The position numbers were made by a program, and so were the translations under genes. From positions 1,116,001 to 1,180,000 of the forward strand of contig NZ_CP053073.1 in the NCBI RefSeq assembly GCF_013003985.1: DNA of 64,000 nt, read 5' to 3'. Below, one piece after another: positions 35,138 to 46,099 of this stretch. Every line of letters starts with the position of its first letter. Within the stretch, counting starts at the first letter, position 1. Source of the DNA: Usitatibacter palustris. GTDB lineage: Bacteria; Pseudomonadota; Gammaproteobacteria; Burkholderiales; Usitatibacteraceae. The notes beneath the pieces are model-generated. The model saw only the letters and a program-made list of their open reading frames with translations, did not search any database and was not told where the DNA came from.

Positions 35138-35679
35138 AGCTTGCAGCGCTCGACCATCGCCAGGTAGTGCGCGAGCGGGGGTGTCGCGAGACCGGCGACT
35201 TTCGCCCCGTCGTCCCAGCGACGCAATCGAATCGCCTCCTCGGCGAACGGCTTCTCCAGGAAAGCGTCGGTCTCGGCTTGCGTGTAGATACCGCCTTGCA
35301 GCGTGAGGCTGCGCTTGGAGTCTTCGGAGAGCGCTTCGTAGTAATCGGGCTCGAGCGAGCACAGCGCGCGCTTCGCATCCACGTGCAGCCGGATGGGTTC
35401 GATCACTTCGGGGCCGAACAGCGGCCGGATGAAGGGAATCGCGAAGTACTGGTGCTGGTCGTCGATGCCCCGCGCGGTCGGCGTTTCGCCCTGGAGATTC
35501 AGCAAGTGCCCGAGGTCGTGCAGCAGGGCCGCGACGATCAGCGGTTCCTCGGCGCCTTCCTGCTCCCCCTGCATCGCGCTCTGCAGCGCGTGCTCGAGCT
35601 GGCTCACGCCCTCGCCGCTGTAGGCGATGTGACCGTGGTCACGGAACAGCTTCTCGATGTCGGCGAGACGCAGGCCCAT
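35134..35679 (-). CDS. PhnZ-like HD-domain phosphonate oxygenase
   Basis: 181-aa member of the phosphonate-operon HD group. All ligands of the mixed-valent di-iron enzyme PhnZ are present in matching order: Y20 and E23 in YSGEG, H30 in LEHAL, H54-D55 and H58 in LLHDLGH, H76 in DQHQYF, H99 in RLHVDAKR, and D156/D157 in RRWDDGAKV. PhnZ cleaves hydroxylated AEP to glycine and phosphate. Its usual partner, the 2-oxoglutarate dioxygenase PhnY*, is not in this window. The ATG at 35679 is the family start, 5 bp after the Na/Pi cotransporter stop. It is the last gene of the gntR-phnA-phnY block. Substrate here is uncertain. Confidence 0.9.
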   Translation of the reverse strand: MGLRLADIEKLFRDHGHIAYSGEGVSQLEHALQSAMQGEQEGAEEPLIVAALLHDLGHLLNLQGETPTARGIDDQHQYFAIPFIRPLFGPEVIEPIRLHVDAKRALCSLEPDYYEALSEDSKRSLTLQGGIYTQAETDAFLEKPFAEEAIRLRRWDDGAKVAGLATPPLAHYLAMVERCKL

Positions 35680-35684
35680 GGCGG

Positions 35685-37382
35685 CTACTTCGCGGGACCG
35701 GGGACCTGATCCGCGGGCAGCGGCTTGTAGGCGCCCGTCGGTGCGCTCGTGCGCAGGCGGCTCGAGCGCAGCTCGCCCGCCTGCTCGAGGATCGGGTAGG
35801 CGGTCGAGCAGAAGAAGGAATTGATGCGGCGCATGTCGCTGATGATGTCCAGGTGCAGCGAGCTCGTCTCGATCGATTGCACCGTCTGCCCCGAGAGGCG
35901 ATCGAGGTGCGTGCCGGCGTAGCGGCGCTCGAGGTCGCGGAAGGCCTCCTTCTCGGCGAGCAGCTGCTTGGCGCTCGCGAGGTCCCCGTTGAGGAACACC
36001 GAGAGGCCCAGGCGCAGGTTCTTGATCAGCTTGTCGTGCATCTCCTCGATCTCGCGCGTGCCCTCCTCGGAGAAGTTCAGCCGCTCGCCGATCTTCTTGT
36101 CGCGCAGATCCTGGAGGATGCGCTCGAGGATGTCGCCCACGTGCTCGAGGTTGATCGTGAGCTGCATGATCTCCGCCCAGCGCCGGCCGTCCTTCTCGTC
36201 GAGCGCCTCGCGGCTGATCTGCGTGAGGTAGAGCTTCACCGCGGTGTAGAGGCGGTCGATGTCGTCGTCGAGCTTGATCATCTCGGCGACGAGCTGCTTG
36301 TCGTCCGTGCGGATCACCTTGAGCATGCCGTCGAGCATCTGCTCGATGACGTCGCCGATGCGCAGCGTCTCGCGCGCGGCGTTGGCGAGCGCCAGGGCCG
36401 GGGTCACGAGCGCGCCGTTGTCGAGGTGGCGCGGTTCGACCTGGCTCACGGGCGCGGCCACGCTCGGCACGAACCGGGTCACGAGACGCGCGACGTGGTC
36501 GGTGAAGAAGAAGAACAGCACGGCGATCGTCAGGTTGAACGCCACGTGGAAATGGAGCACCTGCGCCATCGGGCTTGCGCCGTAGCTCGAGAGCAGCGGG
36601 AGAATCGGCTTCATCGCGAAGTAGAAGATCACGCAGCCCGTCGTCTTGAAGATCAGGTTGCCCACGGCGACCCGGCGGCCATCGCCCGGCGTCTTCAGCG
36701 TGACCAGCACCGCGAGCAGGCCGCTGCCGATGTTGGCGCCGATGACCAGCGCCATGCCTTCGCCCACGGAGATCACGCCCGTGGCGGCGAACGTCCCCGA
36801 AAGCAGGACGACGGCGAGACTCGACCACGACATCACCGTGAGGATCGCGCCGATGAGGATGTCGAGCATCGTATCGCCCGAGAGCGAGGCGAACACGACC
36901 TTGATGCCGGGCGCCTGCGTGAGCGGCGCGGAAGCTTCGGAGACCAGCCCGAGTGCCAGGATGATGAGGCCCAGGCCGATCGCGACGCGTCCGATCTGGC
37001 CCGCGCGGGTGTTCTTGCGCGAGAGGAAGAACACCACGCCGAAGAAGATGCACGCTGGTGAAATCCAGCGCAGGTCGAGCGACAGCACCACCGCCATCAA
37101 CGCCGTGCCGACATCCGCGCCGAGCATGATGACCAGCGCGGGTCCCAACGTGATGAGGCCCTGCGCGACGAAAGAGCTCGCGATGAGCGAGGTCGCGCTC
37201 GACGACTGCACGAGTGCCGTCACGCCCAGCCCGGACACGAAGGACGAGAAGCGATTCGCGACACTCTTCGAGAGGATCCGCCGCAGGTCGGAACCGAAGA
37301 CCCGGAGGATCCCCGTGCGGACGATGTGCGTGCCCCACACCAGCAGGGCGACGGCAGCGAGGAGGTTGAGGAGCGTCAGCAA
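35685..37382 (-). CDS. Na/Pi cotransporter family protein with PhoU-like C-terminus
   Basis: 565-aa membrane protein. Two Na/Pi cotransporter repeats with QSSSATS (59-65) and the second-repeat GANIGSGLLAVLVTL (about 225-240) span residues 1-310. A soluble helical PhoU-like domain (about 340-545) follows. YjbB of E. coli has this layout and exports phosphate; NptA types import it. It lies 1 bp below phnY and 5 bp above the HD oxygenase, i.e. inside a pathway that releases phosphate in the cytoplasm, which suggests phosphate homeostasis or export during phosphonate use (inference). Confidence 0.9.
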   Translation of the reverse strand: MLTLLNLLAAVALLVWGTHIVRTGILRVFGSDLRRILSKSVANRFSSFVSGLGVTALVQSSSATSLIASSFVAQGLITLGPALVIMLGADVGTALMAVVLSLDLRWISPACIFFGVVFFLSRKNTRAGQIGRVAIGLGLIILALGLVSEASAPLTQAPGIKVVFASLSGDTMLDILIGAILTVMSWSSLAVVLLSGTFAATGVISVGEGMALVIGANIGSGLLAVLVTLKTPGDGRRVAVGNLIFKTTGCVIFYFAMKPILPLLSSYGASPMAQVLHFHVAFNLTIAVLFFFFTDHVARLVTRFVPSVAAPVSQVEPRHLDNGALVTPALALANAARETLRIGDVIEQMLDGMLKVIRTDDKQLVAEMIKLDDDIDRLYTAVKLYLTQISREALDEKDGRRWAEIMQLTINLEHVGDILERILQDLRDKKIGERLNFSEEGTREIEEMHDKLIKNLRLGLSVFLNGDLASAKQLLAEKEAFRDLERRYAGTHLDRLSGQTVQSIETSSLHLDIISDMRRINSFFCSTAYPILEQAGELRSSRLRTSAPTGAYKPLPADQVPGPAK

Positions 37383-37383
37383 C

Positions 37384-38778
37384 TCAGTTGGGGAGACTGA
37401 ACGTCTTCAGGTTCGTGAAACTCTTGATGGCTTCCTGCACGCCTTCCTTGTAGCCCAGGCCTGAATCCTTGATCCCGCCGAACGGCGTGAGCTCCAGGCG
37501 GTAGCCCGGGACCTCGCGCACGTTCACCGTCCCCACTTGCAGCTCGGAGACGAAGCGGTTGATGTAGTCGAGGCGATTGGTGCATACCGCCGAGGATAAT
37601 CCGTACGCGGTGCCGTTGGAAATGGCAATTGCCTCATCGATGGTCTTGAAGCGGATCACCGGCGATACCGGACCGAAGGTTTCCTGCATCGCGACGGTCA
37701 TCTTCGGGTCCACGCGGTCGAGCACCGTGGGCGAGTAGAGCGCGCCCTGGCGCTGGTTGCCCACGAGCAGCTTCGCGCCCTGCGAGACGGCCTCGTTCAC
37801 GCGCGCCTCGAAGAGCTTCGCCGCGGACTCGTCGATCACGGTGCCCATCTCGAGCTTGGCGTTCATCGGGTCGCCGAAGGTCCAGGCCTTCGTCTTCGCC
37901 ACGAGCAGCTCCACGAAATGATCGGCCACCGACTCGTGCACGATCATCCGCTTGACGGCCGTGCAGCGCTGGCCGGAATTCTTGTAGGAGCCCTGCGAGG
38001 CGAGCGTGGCCGCTTCCTCGATGTCGGCATCCTCCATCACGATGATCGGATCGTTGCCGCCGAGCTCCAGCACGATGCGGCGGTAGCCGGCCTTCGAGGC
38101 GATGTACTTGCCGACGGCGACCCCACCCGTGAACGTGACGAGGTCGACGTGCTCGTTGGTGATCAGCTCGTCGGCGATCTCGCGCGGGTCGCCCGTGATC
38201 ACGCGGAACATCTCGCGCGGCAGCCCCGCTTCGTAGAGCAGCTCCGCGAGGTAGTACGCCGAGAGCGGCGTCTTCTCGGAGGGCTTCAACACCATCCGGT
38301 TGTTGGTCGCGATCGAAGGGCAGACCTTGTGCGCCACCTGGTTCATCGGGTGGTTGAAGGGCGTGATCGCGGAGATGACGCCGAGCAGCGGGTCGCGCTT
38401 GGTGTAGACGCGCCGTTGCTTGCCGTGGGGCGTGAGGTCGCAGGAGAAAGCCTGGCCGTCGTCCTTCAGCGCTTCCATCGCGCTGAAGGTGAGCACGTCG
38501 CACACGCGGCCCACTTCGTAGGTCGAGTCTTTCTTCGACAGACCTGACTCGCGCGTGATGAGGTCGGACGCGGGGCCGACGCGGTCGCGAAGGAGTGCCG
38601 CGGCTTTCTGCATGATCGACGCACGGTCGTAGCGAGTGAGCTTCGGCTTGTACTTGTGCGCGGCGGCGAACGCCTCGCGGACTTCCGCCACCGTGGCCAT
38701 CGGCACGGTGCCGACCACTTCGCCGGTGAACGGGAAGCGGACTTCGATGACGCGTTGTTGCTGGGCTCGGTCGTTCAT
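37384..38778 (-). CDS. phnY: Phosphonoacetaldehyde dehydrogenase
   Basis: 464-aa aldehyde dehydrogenase. Nucleophile C272 in NSGQRCTAVKR and base E238 in VLELGGNDP; the NAD site includes SAITPFNHPMNQVAHK. It matches the phosphonate-operon ALDH group that oxidises phosphonoacetaldehyde to phosphonoacetate, known from Sinorhizobium PhnY. The assignment rests on similarity plus its place 3 bp below phnA. The ATG gives the normal length. It links PhnW's product to PhnA. Confidence 0.92.
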   Translation of the reverse strand: MNDRAQQQRVIEVRFPFTGEVVGTVPMATVAEVREAFAAAHKYKPKLTRYDRASIMQKAAALLRDRVGPASDLITRESGLSKKDSTYEVGRVCDVLTFSAMEALKDDGQAFSCDLTPHGKQRRVYTKRDPLLGVISAITPFNHPMNQVAHKVCPSIATNNRMVLKPSEKTPLSAYYLAELLYEAGLPREMFRVITGDPREIADELITNEHVDLVTFTGGVAVGKYIASKAGYRRIVLELGGNDPIIVMEDADIEEAATLASQGSYKNSGQRCTAVKRMIVHESVADHFVELLVAKTKAWTFGDPMNAKLEMGTVIDESAAKLFEARVNEAVSQGAKLLVGNQRQGALYSPTVLDRVDPKMTVAMQETFGPVSPVIRFKTIDEAIAISNGTAYGLSSAVCTNRLDYINRFVSELQVGTVNVREVPGYRLELTPFGGIKDSGLGYKEGVQEAIKSFTNLKTFSLPN

Positions 38779-38781
38779 GGC

Positions 38782-40869
<2,088 letters not shown>

Positions 40870-41976
40870 TCAGATCTCGGCGGCGCCCGCGATCAGCGTC
40901 GAGAGCTTGGAGGTCTCGCGCGTGTACGGGACCGTGAGCTTCGCGTAGGCGCGCTGGGAATCGAGCACCTTCTTGAAGAACGCGTCCTTCTTCTCCAGCT
41001 CGGCGAGCACCTTCTTCGCCGACTTGATGAAGGCCGGCGCGTAGTCGGCCGGTGCATCGAACACCGTCACGCCCTTGGTCTTGATCTCGGCCAGCGCCTT
41101 CGCGTTCTCGTACTGGAAGTAGAGGATCGCGTCGAAGAGCGAGGTGGTGAGCGCGGTCTCGACGATCGCCTGCAGGTCGGGGCCGAGCGCCTTCCACTTG
41201 GCCATGTTGATCACGATGTCGGCGATGTCGATGGCCTGGTGCAGGCCCTGGATCGAGTAGAACTTGAAGACGTCCTGCAGGCCCACCTTGATGTCGTTGG
41301 CCGGGTTGATCCACTCCACGCCGTCGATCACGCCGCGCTCGGCCGCGGGGATGAGCTCCGCGCCGGCGAGGTTCATCGGGATGCCGCCCATGTCCTTCAG
41401 CACGTCGGAGGGCAGGCCCGAGGAGATGCGGAAGCGAAGCTTCGTGAATTCCGCGACCGAGGTGACCGGCTTCTTGAACCAGCCGAAGCACTCCGGGCCG
41501 TCGGGCGCATACAGGAACGGCATCACGTCGGACTTCAGCATCTTCTGGTAGTACTCGACGTAGAGGTCGCGCCCGCCGCCCTGCATGTACCAGGCGAGCT
41601 GGCCCATCTGGTCGAGGCCGCTGCCCGAGCCGCCGAGCGGCGCGCTGAAGAGGCCGCCTGCCGGATGCTTGCCGGTCGCGTAATGCGTCCACCACTGGCC
41701 GCTGTCGACGACACCCTTGTTGACCGCCTCGAGGATCGAGTCGGGCTTCACGATCGCGCCGCTCGTGAGCACCTCGATCTTCAGGCGGCCCGCGGACATC
41801 TTGTCCACGTTGGTCGCGAACTTGTTGAGCAGCGTCATGTGCGGCGTGCCCGCGGGGTTCGCGCTCTGCAGCTTCCAGCGATGCTGCGTGCCCTGGGCAT
41901 GCACGATCGCGGGAGCGGCCGCGGCGCCCACCGCGAGGCCTGCGCCGGCCGACTTCAGGAATTTTCTGCGTTCCAT
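40870..41976 (-). CDS. TRAP transporter substrate-binding protein (DctP family)
   Basis: 368 aa with a twin-arginine-like signal (MERRKFLKSAGAGLAVGAAA, cleavage near AHA/IVHAQ) and a strong ribosome site (AAGGAGGAGA). The mature part is a DctP-type extracytoplasmic solute receptor: PAGTPHMTLLNKFATNVDKM at the N-terminal lobe, then LRFRISSGLPSDVLKDMGG, which holds the conserved Arg that binds a carboxylate, and WINPANDIKVGLQDV. This subgroup binds organic acids. The operon with dctM, dctQ and a phosphonate-type alcohol dehydrogenase suggests a phosphonate-bearing or related organic acid as cargo (inference). Confidence 0.88.
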   Translation of the reverse strand: MERRKFLKSAGAGLAVGAAAAPAIVHAQGTQHRWKLQSANPAGTPHMTLLNKFATNVDKMSAGRLKIEVLTSGAIVKPDSILEAVNKGVVDSGQWWTHYATGKHPAGGLFSAPLGGSGSGLDQMGQLAWYMQGGGRDLYVEYYQKMLKSDVMPFLYAPDGPECFGWFKKPVTSVAEFTKLRFRISSGLPSDVLKDMGGIPMNLAGAELIPAAERGVIDGVEWINPANDIKVGLQDVFKFYSIQGLHQAIDIADIVINMAKWKALGPDLQAIVETALTTSLFDAILYFQYENAKALAEIKTKGVTVFDAPADYAPAFIKSAKKVLAELEKKDAFFKKVLDSQRAYAKLTVPYTRETSKLSTLIAGAAEI

Positions 41977-42007
41977 CTCTTCTCCTCCTTCTGGGTTGTC
42001 GTTGCCG

Positions 42008-43330
42008 CTACTTCGTTCCGAATGCGAGGTTGGGAAGCACGAGGATGATCTTCGGGAAGAAATACAGGATGAGAACCGCGATCCATTGCAGGACCATGAA
42101 CGGCATCATTCCCTTGTAGATGTCCGCGAGGTTCCACTTGGGCATGATCCCCTTGAGGTAGTACGCGGAGAGCGCGACCGGTGGCGAGAGCCAGCACGTC
42201 TGCAGCGTCACCGCGAGCAGGATGCTGAACCACACCATGTCCACCTTCAGCGTCTCGAGGATCGGCTGGAAGATCGGGACGATGATCACCACGATGGGCA
42301 CCCACTCGAGCGGCCAGCCCAGGACGAAGCACAGGGCGAGGATCGAGAGGATCAGCAGGTCGGGCGGGATGTTCCACGCCACGAGCGCCTGCGCGATGTA
42401 CGAGGGCGTCCCAAGCGCCGAGAACACGGAGCCCAGGAAGTTCGAGGCCATGAGCAGGATCATCACCATGCTCGCGGTCTGCGCGGTGCGGTAGGTCGAA
42501 TCCTTGAACACCGCCCAGGTGAGCTTGCCGTGCGCCGCGGTGACCGCGAGTGCGCCGATGCAACCGATCGCAGCACCCTCGGTCGGCGTGGCCCAGCCCG
42601 TGACGATCGAGCCCAGGGTCGCGATGATCAGCGCCGTCGGGGGAATGAGGCCGAAGAAGAACTCGCGCAGGACGTAGCCCTTGGGGACGTCGAGCTCTTC
42701 CTTCGAAAGCGGAGGCCCCAGCTTCGGGTTCATCCACACGCGCGTCATTGTGTAGAGCAGATACAGGCCCGCGAGCAGCAGGCCCGGCAGCAGCGCGCCC
42801 GCGTAGAGCCGCGCGACCGACACCTGCAGCACGGGGCCCATCACCACGAGCATGACGCTCGGCGGGATGAGGATGCCCAGCGTGCCGCCGGCGCAGATCG
42901 TGCCCGCCGACATGCGCACGTCGTAGCCCGAACGCATCATCACCGGGGCGGCCATCAACGCGATGATCGTCACCGACGCGCCGACGATGCCCGTCGCGGC
43001 CGCGAAGAGGGTCGCGGTGAAGATGGTCGCGAGGTAGAGCGAGCCGTGCACGCGCCCGAACAGGAGTTGCACCGCGTGGAAGAGCCGGTTCATCAGCCCG
43101 GCACTCTCCAGCACGTAGCCCATGAAGGTGAACATCGCCACCGCCGCGAGGACGGTGTCGGTCATCGTGTCGAAGACCTGGAAGGTCATCAGGTAGAAGA
43201 CCTTGTCGCCCAGGCCGATGTAGCCGAAGACCACGCCCAGCATGATCAAGGTGAACGAAATCGGGAAGCCGCCGAGGATGACGACGAACATCAACCCCAG
43301 CAGGACGAGTCCCAGGACTTCCGGGCTCAT
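42008..43330 (-). CDS. TRAP transporter large permease (DctM)
   Basis: 440-aa inner-membrane permease with about twelve helices. Typical elements are GFPISFTLIMLGVVFGYIG, the GTLGILIPPSVMLVVMG block (about 150-166), and PTEGAAIGCIGALAV (about 250). It drives sodium-coupled uptake together with DctQ and DctP. It begins 24 bp below the dctQ stop and ends 31 bp above the dctP start. Confidence 0.92.
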   Translation of the reverse strand: MSPEVLGLVLLGLMFVVILGGFPISFTLIMLGVVFGYIGLGDKVFYLMTFQVFDTMTDTVLAAVAMFTFMGYVLESAGLMNRLFHAVQLLFGRVHGSLYLATIFTATLFAAATGIVGASVTIIALMAAPVMMRSGYDVRMSAGTICAGGTLGILIPPSVMLVVMGPVLQVSVARLYAGALLPGLLLAGLYLLYTMTRVWMNPKLGPPLSKEELDVPKGYVLREFFFGLIPPTALIIATLGSIVTGWATPTEGAAIGCIGALAVTAAHGKLTWAVFKDSTYRTAQTASMVMILLMASNFLGSVFSALGTPSYIAQALVAWNIPPDLLILSILALCFVLGWPLEWVPIVVIIVPIFQPILETLKVDMVWFSILLAVTLQTCWLSPPVALSAYYLKGIMPKWNLADIYKGMMPFMVLQWIAVLILYFFPKIILVLPNLAFGTK

Positions 43331-43354
43331 GGCCGGGCTCCCATCGTGCGGCGG

Positions 43355-43903
43355 TCAGGTGAGCTCACTCGGGCCCTCCTGGTTCGCGCGGTAGTCGACG
43401 CCGGTCTGCAGCGTCTTGATGCACTTCAGGACCTCGGCCACGCCCTGCAGCATGATGAGGATGGAGGCGAGCGGGATGATGCTCTTGTACCAATAGGCCG
43501 GCGGGCGCCACGTGGTCATGAGCGCTTCCCTGAGCTCCCAGGATTCCGCGGCGAACTGCCAGCTCGCCCAGGTGAAGATCACCATGCCGGGCAGGAACAG
43601 CAGGATGTACTGCGCGAGATCCATCCACACCTGGGTCCTGAGCGACCAGTCCTTCGAGAAGAAGTCGGTGCGGATGTGCTTCTGGATCTTCAGTGTCCAC
43701 GCCGCCGCGAGGAAGAAGTGCGCGCCGTAGCACATGGTGGCGATGTCGTTGGCCCAGAGCGTGGGCCGGCCGATCTTGCGGATCATCACCTCGAAGAACA
43801 ACACGCAGAACATCGGCACGATGAGCCAGGCGATCAGCTTGCCGGCGAGGGTGCTGGCCGCATCGATGGCCGGCGTGACGCGGTCGATCCATCCCAGGTT
43901 CAT
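43355..43903 (-). CDS. TRAP transporter small permease (DctQ)
   Basis: 182-aa protein with four membrane helices and the DctQ signature (FFEVMIRKIGRPTLWANDIA, then LKIQKHIRTDFF). The ATG overlaps the alcohol dehydrogenase stop (ATGA), linking this transporter by translation to that enzyme. It is the partner of the DctM protein encoded immediately downstream. Confidence 0.9.
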   Translation of the reverse strand: MNLGWIDRVTPAIDAASTLAGKLIAWLIVPMFCVLFFEVMIRKIGRPTLWANDIATMCYGAHFFLAAAWTLKIQKHIRTDFFSKDWSLRTQVWMDLAQYILLFLPGMVIFTWASWQFAAESWELREALMTTWRPPAYWYKSIIPLASILIMLQGVAEVLKCIKTLQTGVDYRANQEGPSELT

Positions 43904-44997
43904 GTCCTCACCCCCATGAAGTTCTTGCCGCGCACGCCATCGAGCGCGTTCATCACCATGCGGCGCGATTCCTCCGCATCGACGCCGTACGCGGAGAAGT
44001 CCGTCTGCACGCCGACTTCGTGAAGGAAATTCTCGAGGCGCCTTGGCGCTCCCTCGAGGTTCTCGTCGAAGATCGCGCCCAGCACCGCGTCGCGGCCCGG
44101 GTCCACGCCGACCGCGCGCCCGAGCACCATCGGCAGCGTGAAGGAGCAGGCGATGCCGTGCGGGATGCCGAAGCGCAGCGTCATCTCGTACGAGATCGAG
44201 TGCGCGAGTGCAGTCTTGGTGTTGGAGAAGGCCATCCCGGCCTTCAACGCGGCGAGCGCCATGCGGGCGCGCAGCTCGACGTTGCGCGGATCCTTCAGCA
44301 ACGCGGGGAGGGTGGCGATGACCTCGCGCGCCGCCGCGATCGCATACGTATCGGAGATCGGATTGGAATTCACGTTCCAGATCGATTCGAGCGCGTGCGA
44401 GAGCGCGTCGAGCGCGCTTTGCACGGTCACTGATGCGGGCAGCGTGAGCATGAGCTCGGGATCGACCACCGCGACCTCGGGCCAGGTCTGCGGCAGGTGC
44501 AGCGAATGCTTCTTGCCCGCGGCCTTGTCCCAGATCGTCGCCCACGGCGTCACCTCGCTGCCGGTGCCCGCGGTCGTCGGAACGGCGATGAGCGCCTTGA
44601 CGCGCGCGGGCGTGAAGGGCTTCCCGGTGGCGAGTAGAGCGATGAGGTCGTCGAAGCGGCCGCTCTCCGTGCCGACCATCAATGCCTTGGCGGTGTCGAT
44701 CGCGCTGCCGCCGCCGACGGCGATCACCACATCGGCCCGCGCGTGCTCGCGCCAGAAGCGCTCGTACATCGCGGCGAGGTAGCTCACGTCGGGATTGGGT
44801 TCGATGCGATCTTCGACCGCCACGAGGGAATCGCCGAGGATCGTGCGCAGGCGCGCGACCAGGCCGAGACCTTCGGCTTCGGGGAACGTGACGAGGACCG
44901 CGCGGCGCCCCGCAAGGATTTCAGGCAACTGCGCTACCGTGCCCGCGCCAAGTCGAATGGCGACCGGGTTGTGGTACCGGTGCGTGACGGACTTCAA
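43900..44997 (-). CDS. Phosphonate-associated iron-containing alcohol dehydrogenase
   Basis: About 365 aa. The fold markers are VVIAVGGGSAIDTAKAL and PTTAGTGSEVTPWA, with metal ligands D/H in DALSHALES, His in LAHSISYEMT and in GIPHGIACS. It matches the Fe-ADH group found in phosphonate operons, related to enzymes interconverting phosphonoacetaldehyde and 2-hydroxyethylphosphonate. The TTG at 44997 (LKSVTHRYHNPVAIRLGAG) has GAGGAG at a suitable distance; an ATG at 45069 would add 24 unlikely residues. It is the first gene of the TRAP operon, divergent from the LysR gene. Confidence 0.85.
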   Translation of the reverse strand: MKSVTHRYHNPVAIRLGAGTVAQLPEILAGRRAVLVTFPEAEGLGLVARLRTILGDSLVAVEDRIEPNPDVSYLAAMYERFWREHARADVVIAVGGGSAIDTAKALMVGTESGRFDDLIALLATGKPFTPARVKALIAVPTTAGTGSEVTPWATIWDKAAGKKHSLHLPQTWPEVAVVDPELMLTLPASVTVQSALDALSHALESIWNVNSNPISDTYAIAAAREVIATLPALLKDPRNVELRARMALAALKAGMAFSNTKTALAHSISYEMTLRFGIPHGIACSFTLPMVLGRAVGVDPGRDAVLGAIFDENLEGAPRRLENFLHEVGVQTDFSAYGVDAEESRRMVMNALDGVRGKNFMGVRT

Positions 44998-45073
44998 GAA
45001 GCGCTCCTCCTCGGAGTGTTCCGGCTCTTGCTGGCCCGGTCCCGGCACCATGCGCCGCCGCCGGTCCATAGAT

Positions 45074-45089
45074 CAAATTGTTTTATTTG
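45074..45089. promoter_or_regulatory. Candidate LysR binding site in the divergent phn promoter region
   Basis: CAAAT-N6-ATTTG is a T-N11-A type dyad within an AT-rich island of the 136-bp region between the alcohol dehydrogenase/TRAP operon and the LysR gene. LysR regulators usually bind such sites in divergent promoters. Low sequence complexity limits certainty. Confidence 0.4.
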
Positions 45090-45133
45090 CACCCGACCAT
45101 TCAGAAAAGCTATGTTGGAGGCCGGAGGGCACC

Positions 45134-46099
45134 ATGCGACTGACTCAATTGCGTTCGTTCCACGCGGTGGCACGCGCGGGCGGTTTCACCGGCGCGGCGA
45201 AGCTGCTGCACATCAGCCAGCCGACCGTCACCACGCAGGTGCGCTTCCTCGAGGAGACCTACGGCATCGAGCTTTTCTACCGGCGCGGCCACAAGGTGTC
45301 GCTGACCCCGCTGGGCGAGCAGCTCTACGAGCTGGCACAGCGCATCTTCACGCTCGAGGGCGAGACGGTGCACCTGCTCGAGGATTCGGGCGAGCTCAAG
45401 TCCGGGCACCTGCGCATCGCCGCGGTCGGCCCCTTTCACGTGACTGAAATGCTGGCGCGCTTCAATCGCCGCTATCCCGGCCTGGAGGTGTCCGTGCGGG
45501 TCGGCAATTCCACCGAAGTGCTGCAGCGCCTGCTCGACTACCAGGCCGAGGTCGCCGTGCTCGCGCAGTACACCGAGGACCCGCGTTTCCATTCCGTGCC
45601 CTACAGCCGCCATCGCATCGTGGTCTTCGTGCACCGTTCGCACCGCTTCGCCCGCCGCAAGTCGATCTCGATCCGCGACCTCGCGGGCGAGGGAATGATC
45701 CTGCGCGAAGAGGGCTCCACCACCCGCAAGGCCTTCGACGATGCGCTTCGCGATCACGGGGTCACGCCGCGCGTGGTAATGGAGATCGGCAGCCGGGAGG
45801 CGATTCGCGAGGCGGTGATCATGGGCGTGGGCGTGGGCACCGTGTCGGAAGTCGAATACATCCCGGATCCGGAGATCAGGATGGTCCGGCTTCGTGACGC
45901 CGATGTGTACACGCACGCGCACGTCGTTTGCCTGGAGGAGCGGCGCGGCGCGCGGCTCGTCGAGGCCTTTCTCGAGATCGTCGCCGAGCTGCAGCGCTCC
46001 GGCGGCGGTGCACTCGCGCATTCGGCCCAATCCCGCAATAATGGGCTCGGACGCACAGGTTCGCCCCCACCCCCCATCAAGACCAGGAGAGTCCCATGA
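45134..46099 (+). CDS. LysR-family regulator of aminoethylphosphonate genes
   Basis: 321-aa LysR protein: N-terminal helix-turn-helix (about 1-60, LHISQPTVTTQVRFLEE) and a substrate-binding domain. It matches the LysR group associated with AEP catabolism by context and by its HTH. The ATG has GGAGGG just upstream. The tail after about residue 300 (SQSRNNGLGRTGSPPPPIKT) is low complexity. The stop overlaps the AEP binding-protein start (ATGA), which is unusual for a regulator and makes the transporter part of the same transcript. Confidence 0.9.
   Translation: MRLTQLRSFHAVARAGGFTGAAKLLHISQPTVTTQVRFLEETYGIELFYRRGHKVSLTPLGEQLYELAQRIFTLEGETVHLLEDSGELKSGHLRIAAVGPFHVTEMLARFNRRYPGLEVSVRVGNSTEVLQRLLDYQAEVAVLAQYTEDPRFHSVPYSRHRIVVFVHRSHRFARRKSISIRDLAGEGMILREEGSTTRKAFDDALRDHGVTPRVVMEIGSREAIREAVIMGVGVGTVSEVEYIPDPEIRMVRLRDADVYTHAHVVCLEERRGARLVEAFLEIVAELQRSGGGALAHSAQSRNNGLGRTGSPPPPIKTRRVP

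Noticed and set aside
41717..44023. 768-codon plus-strand frame over the TRAP genes
   Set aside because: Translation is a charged His/Arg/Glu string typical of a shadow frame; TRAP subunits on the other strand are unmistakable.
45087..45116. Sigma-70 promoter TTGCAC-N18-TATGTT for the LysR gene
   Set aside because: Poor match and it would leave only about a dozen bases before the ATG.
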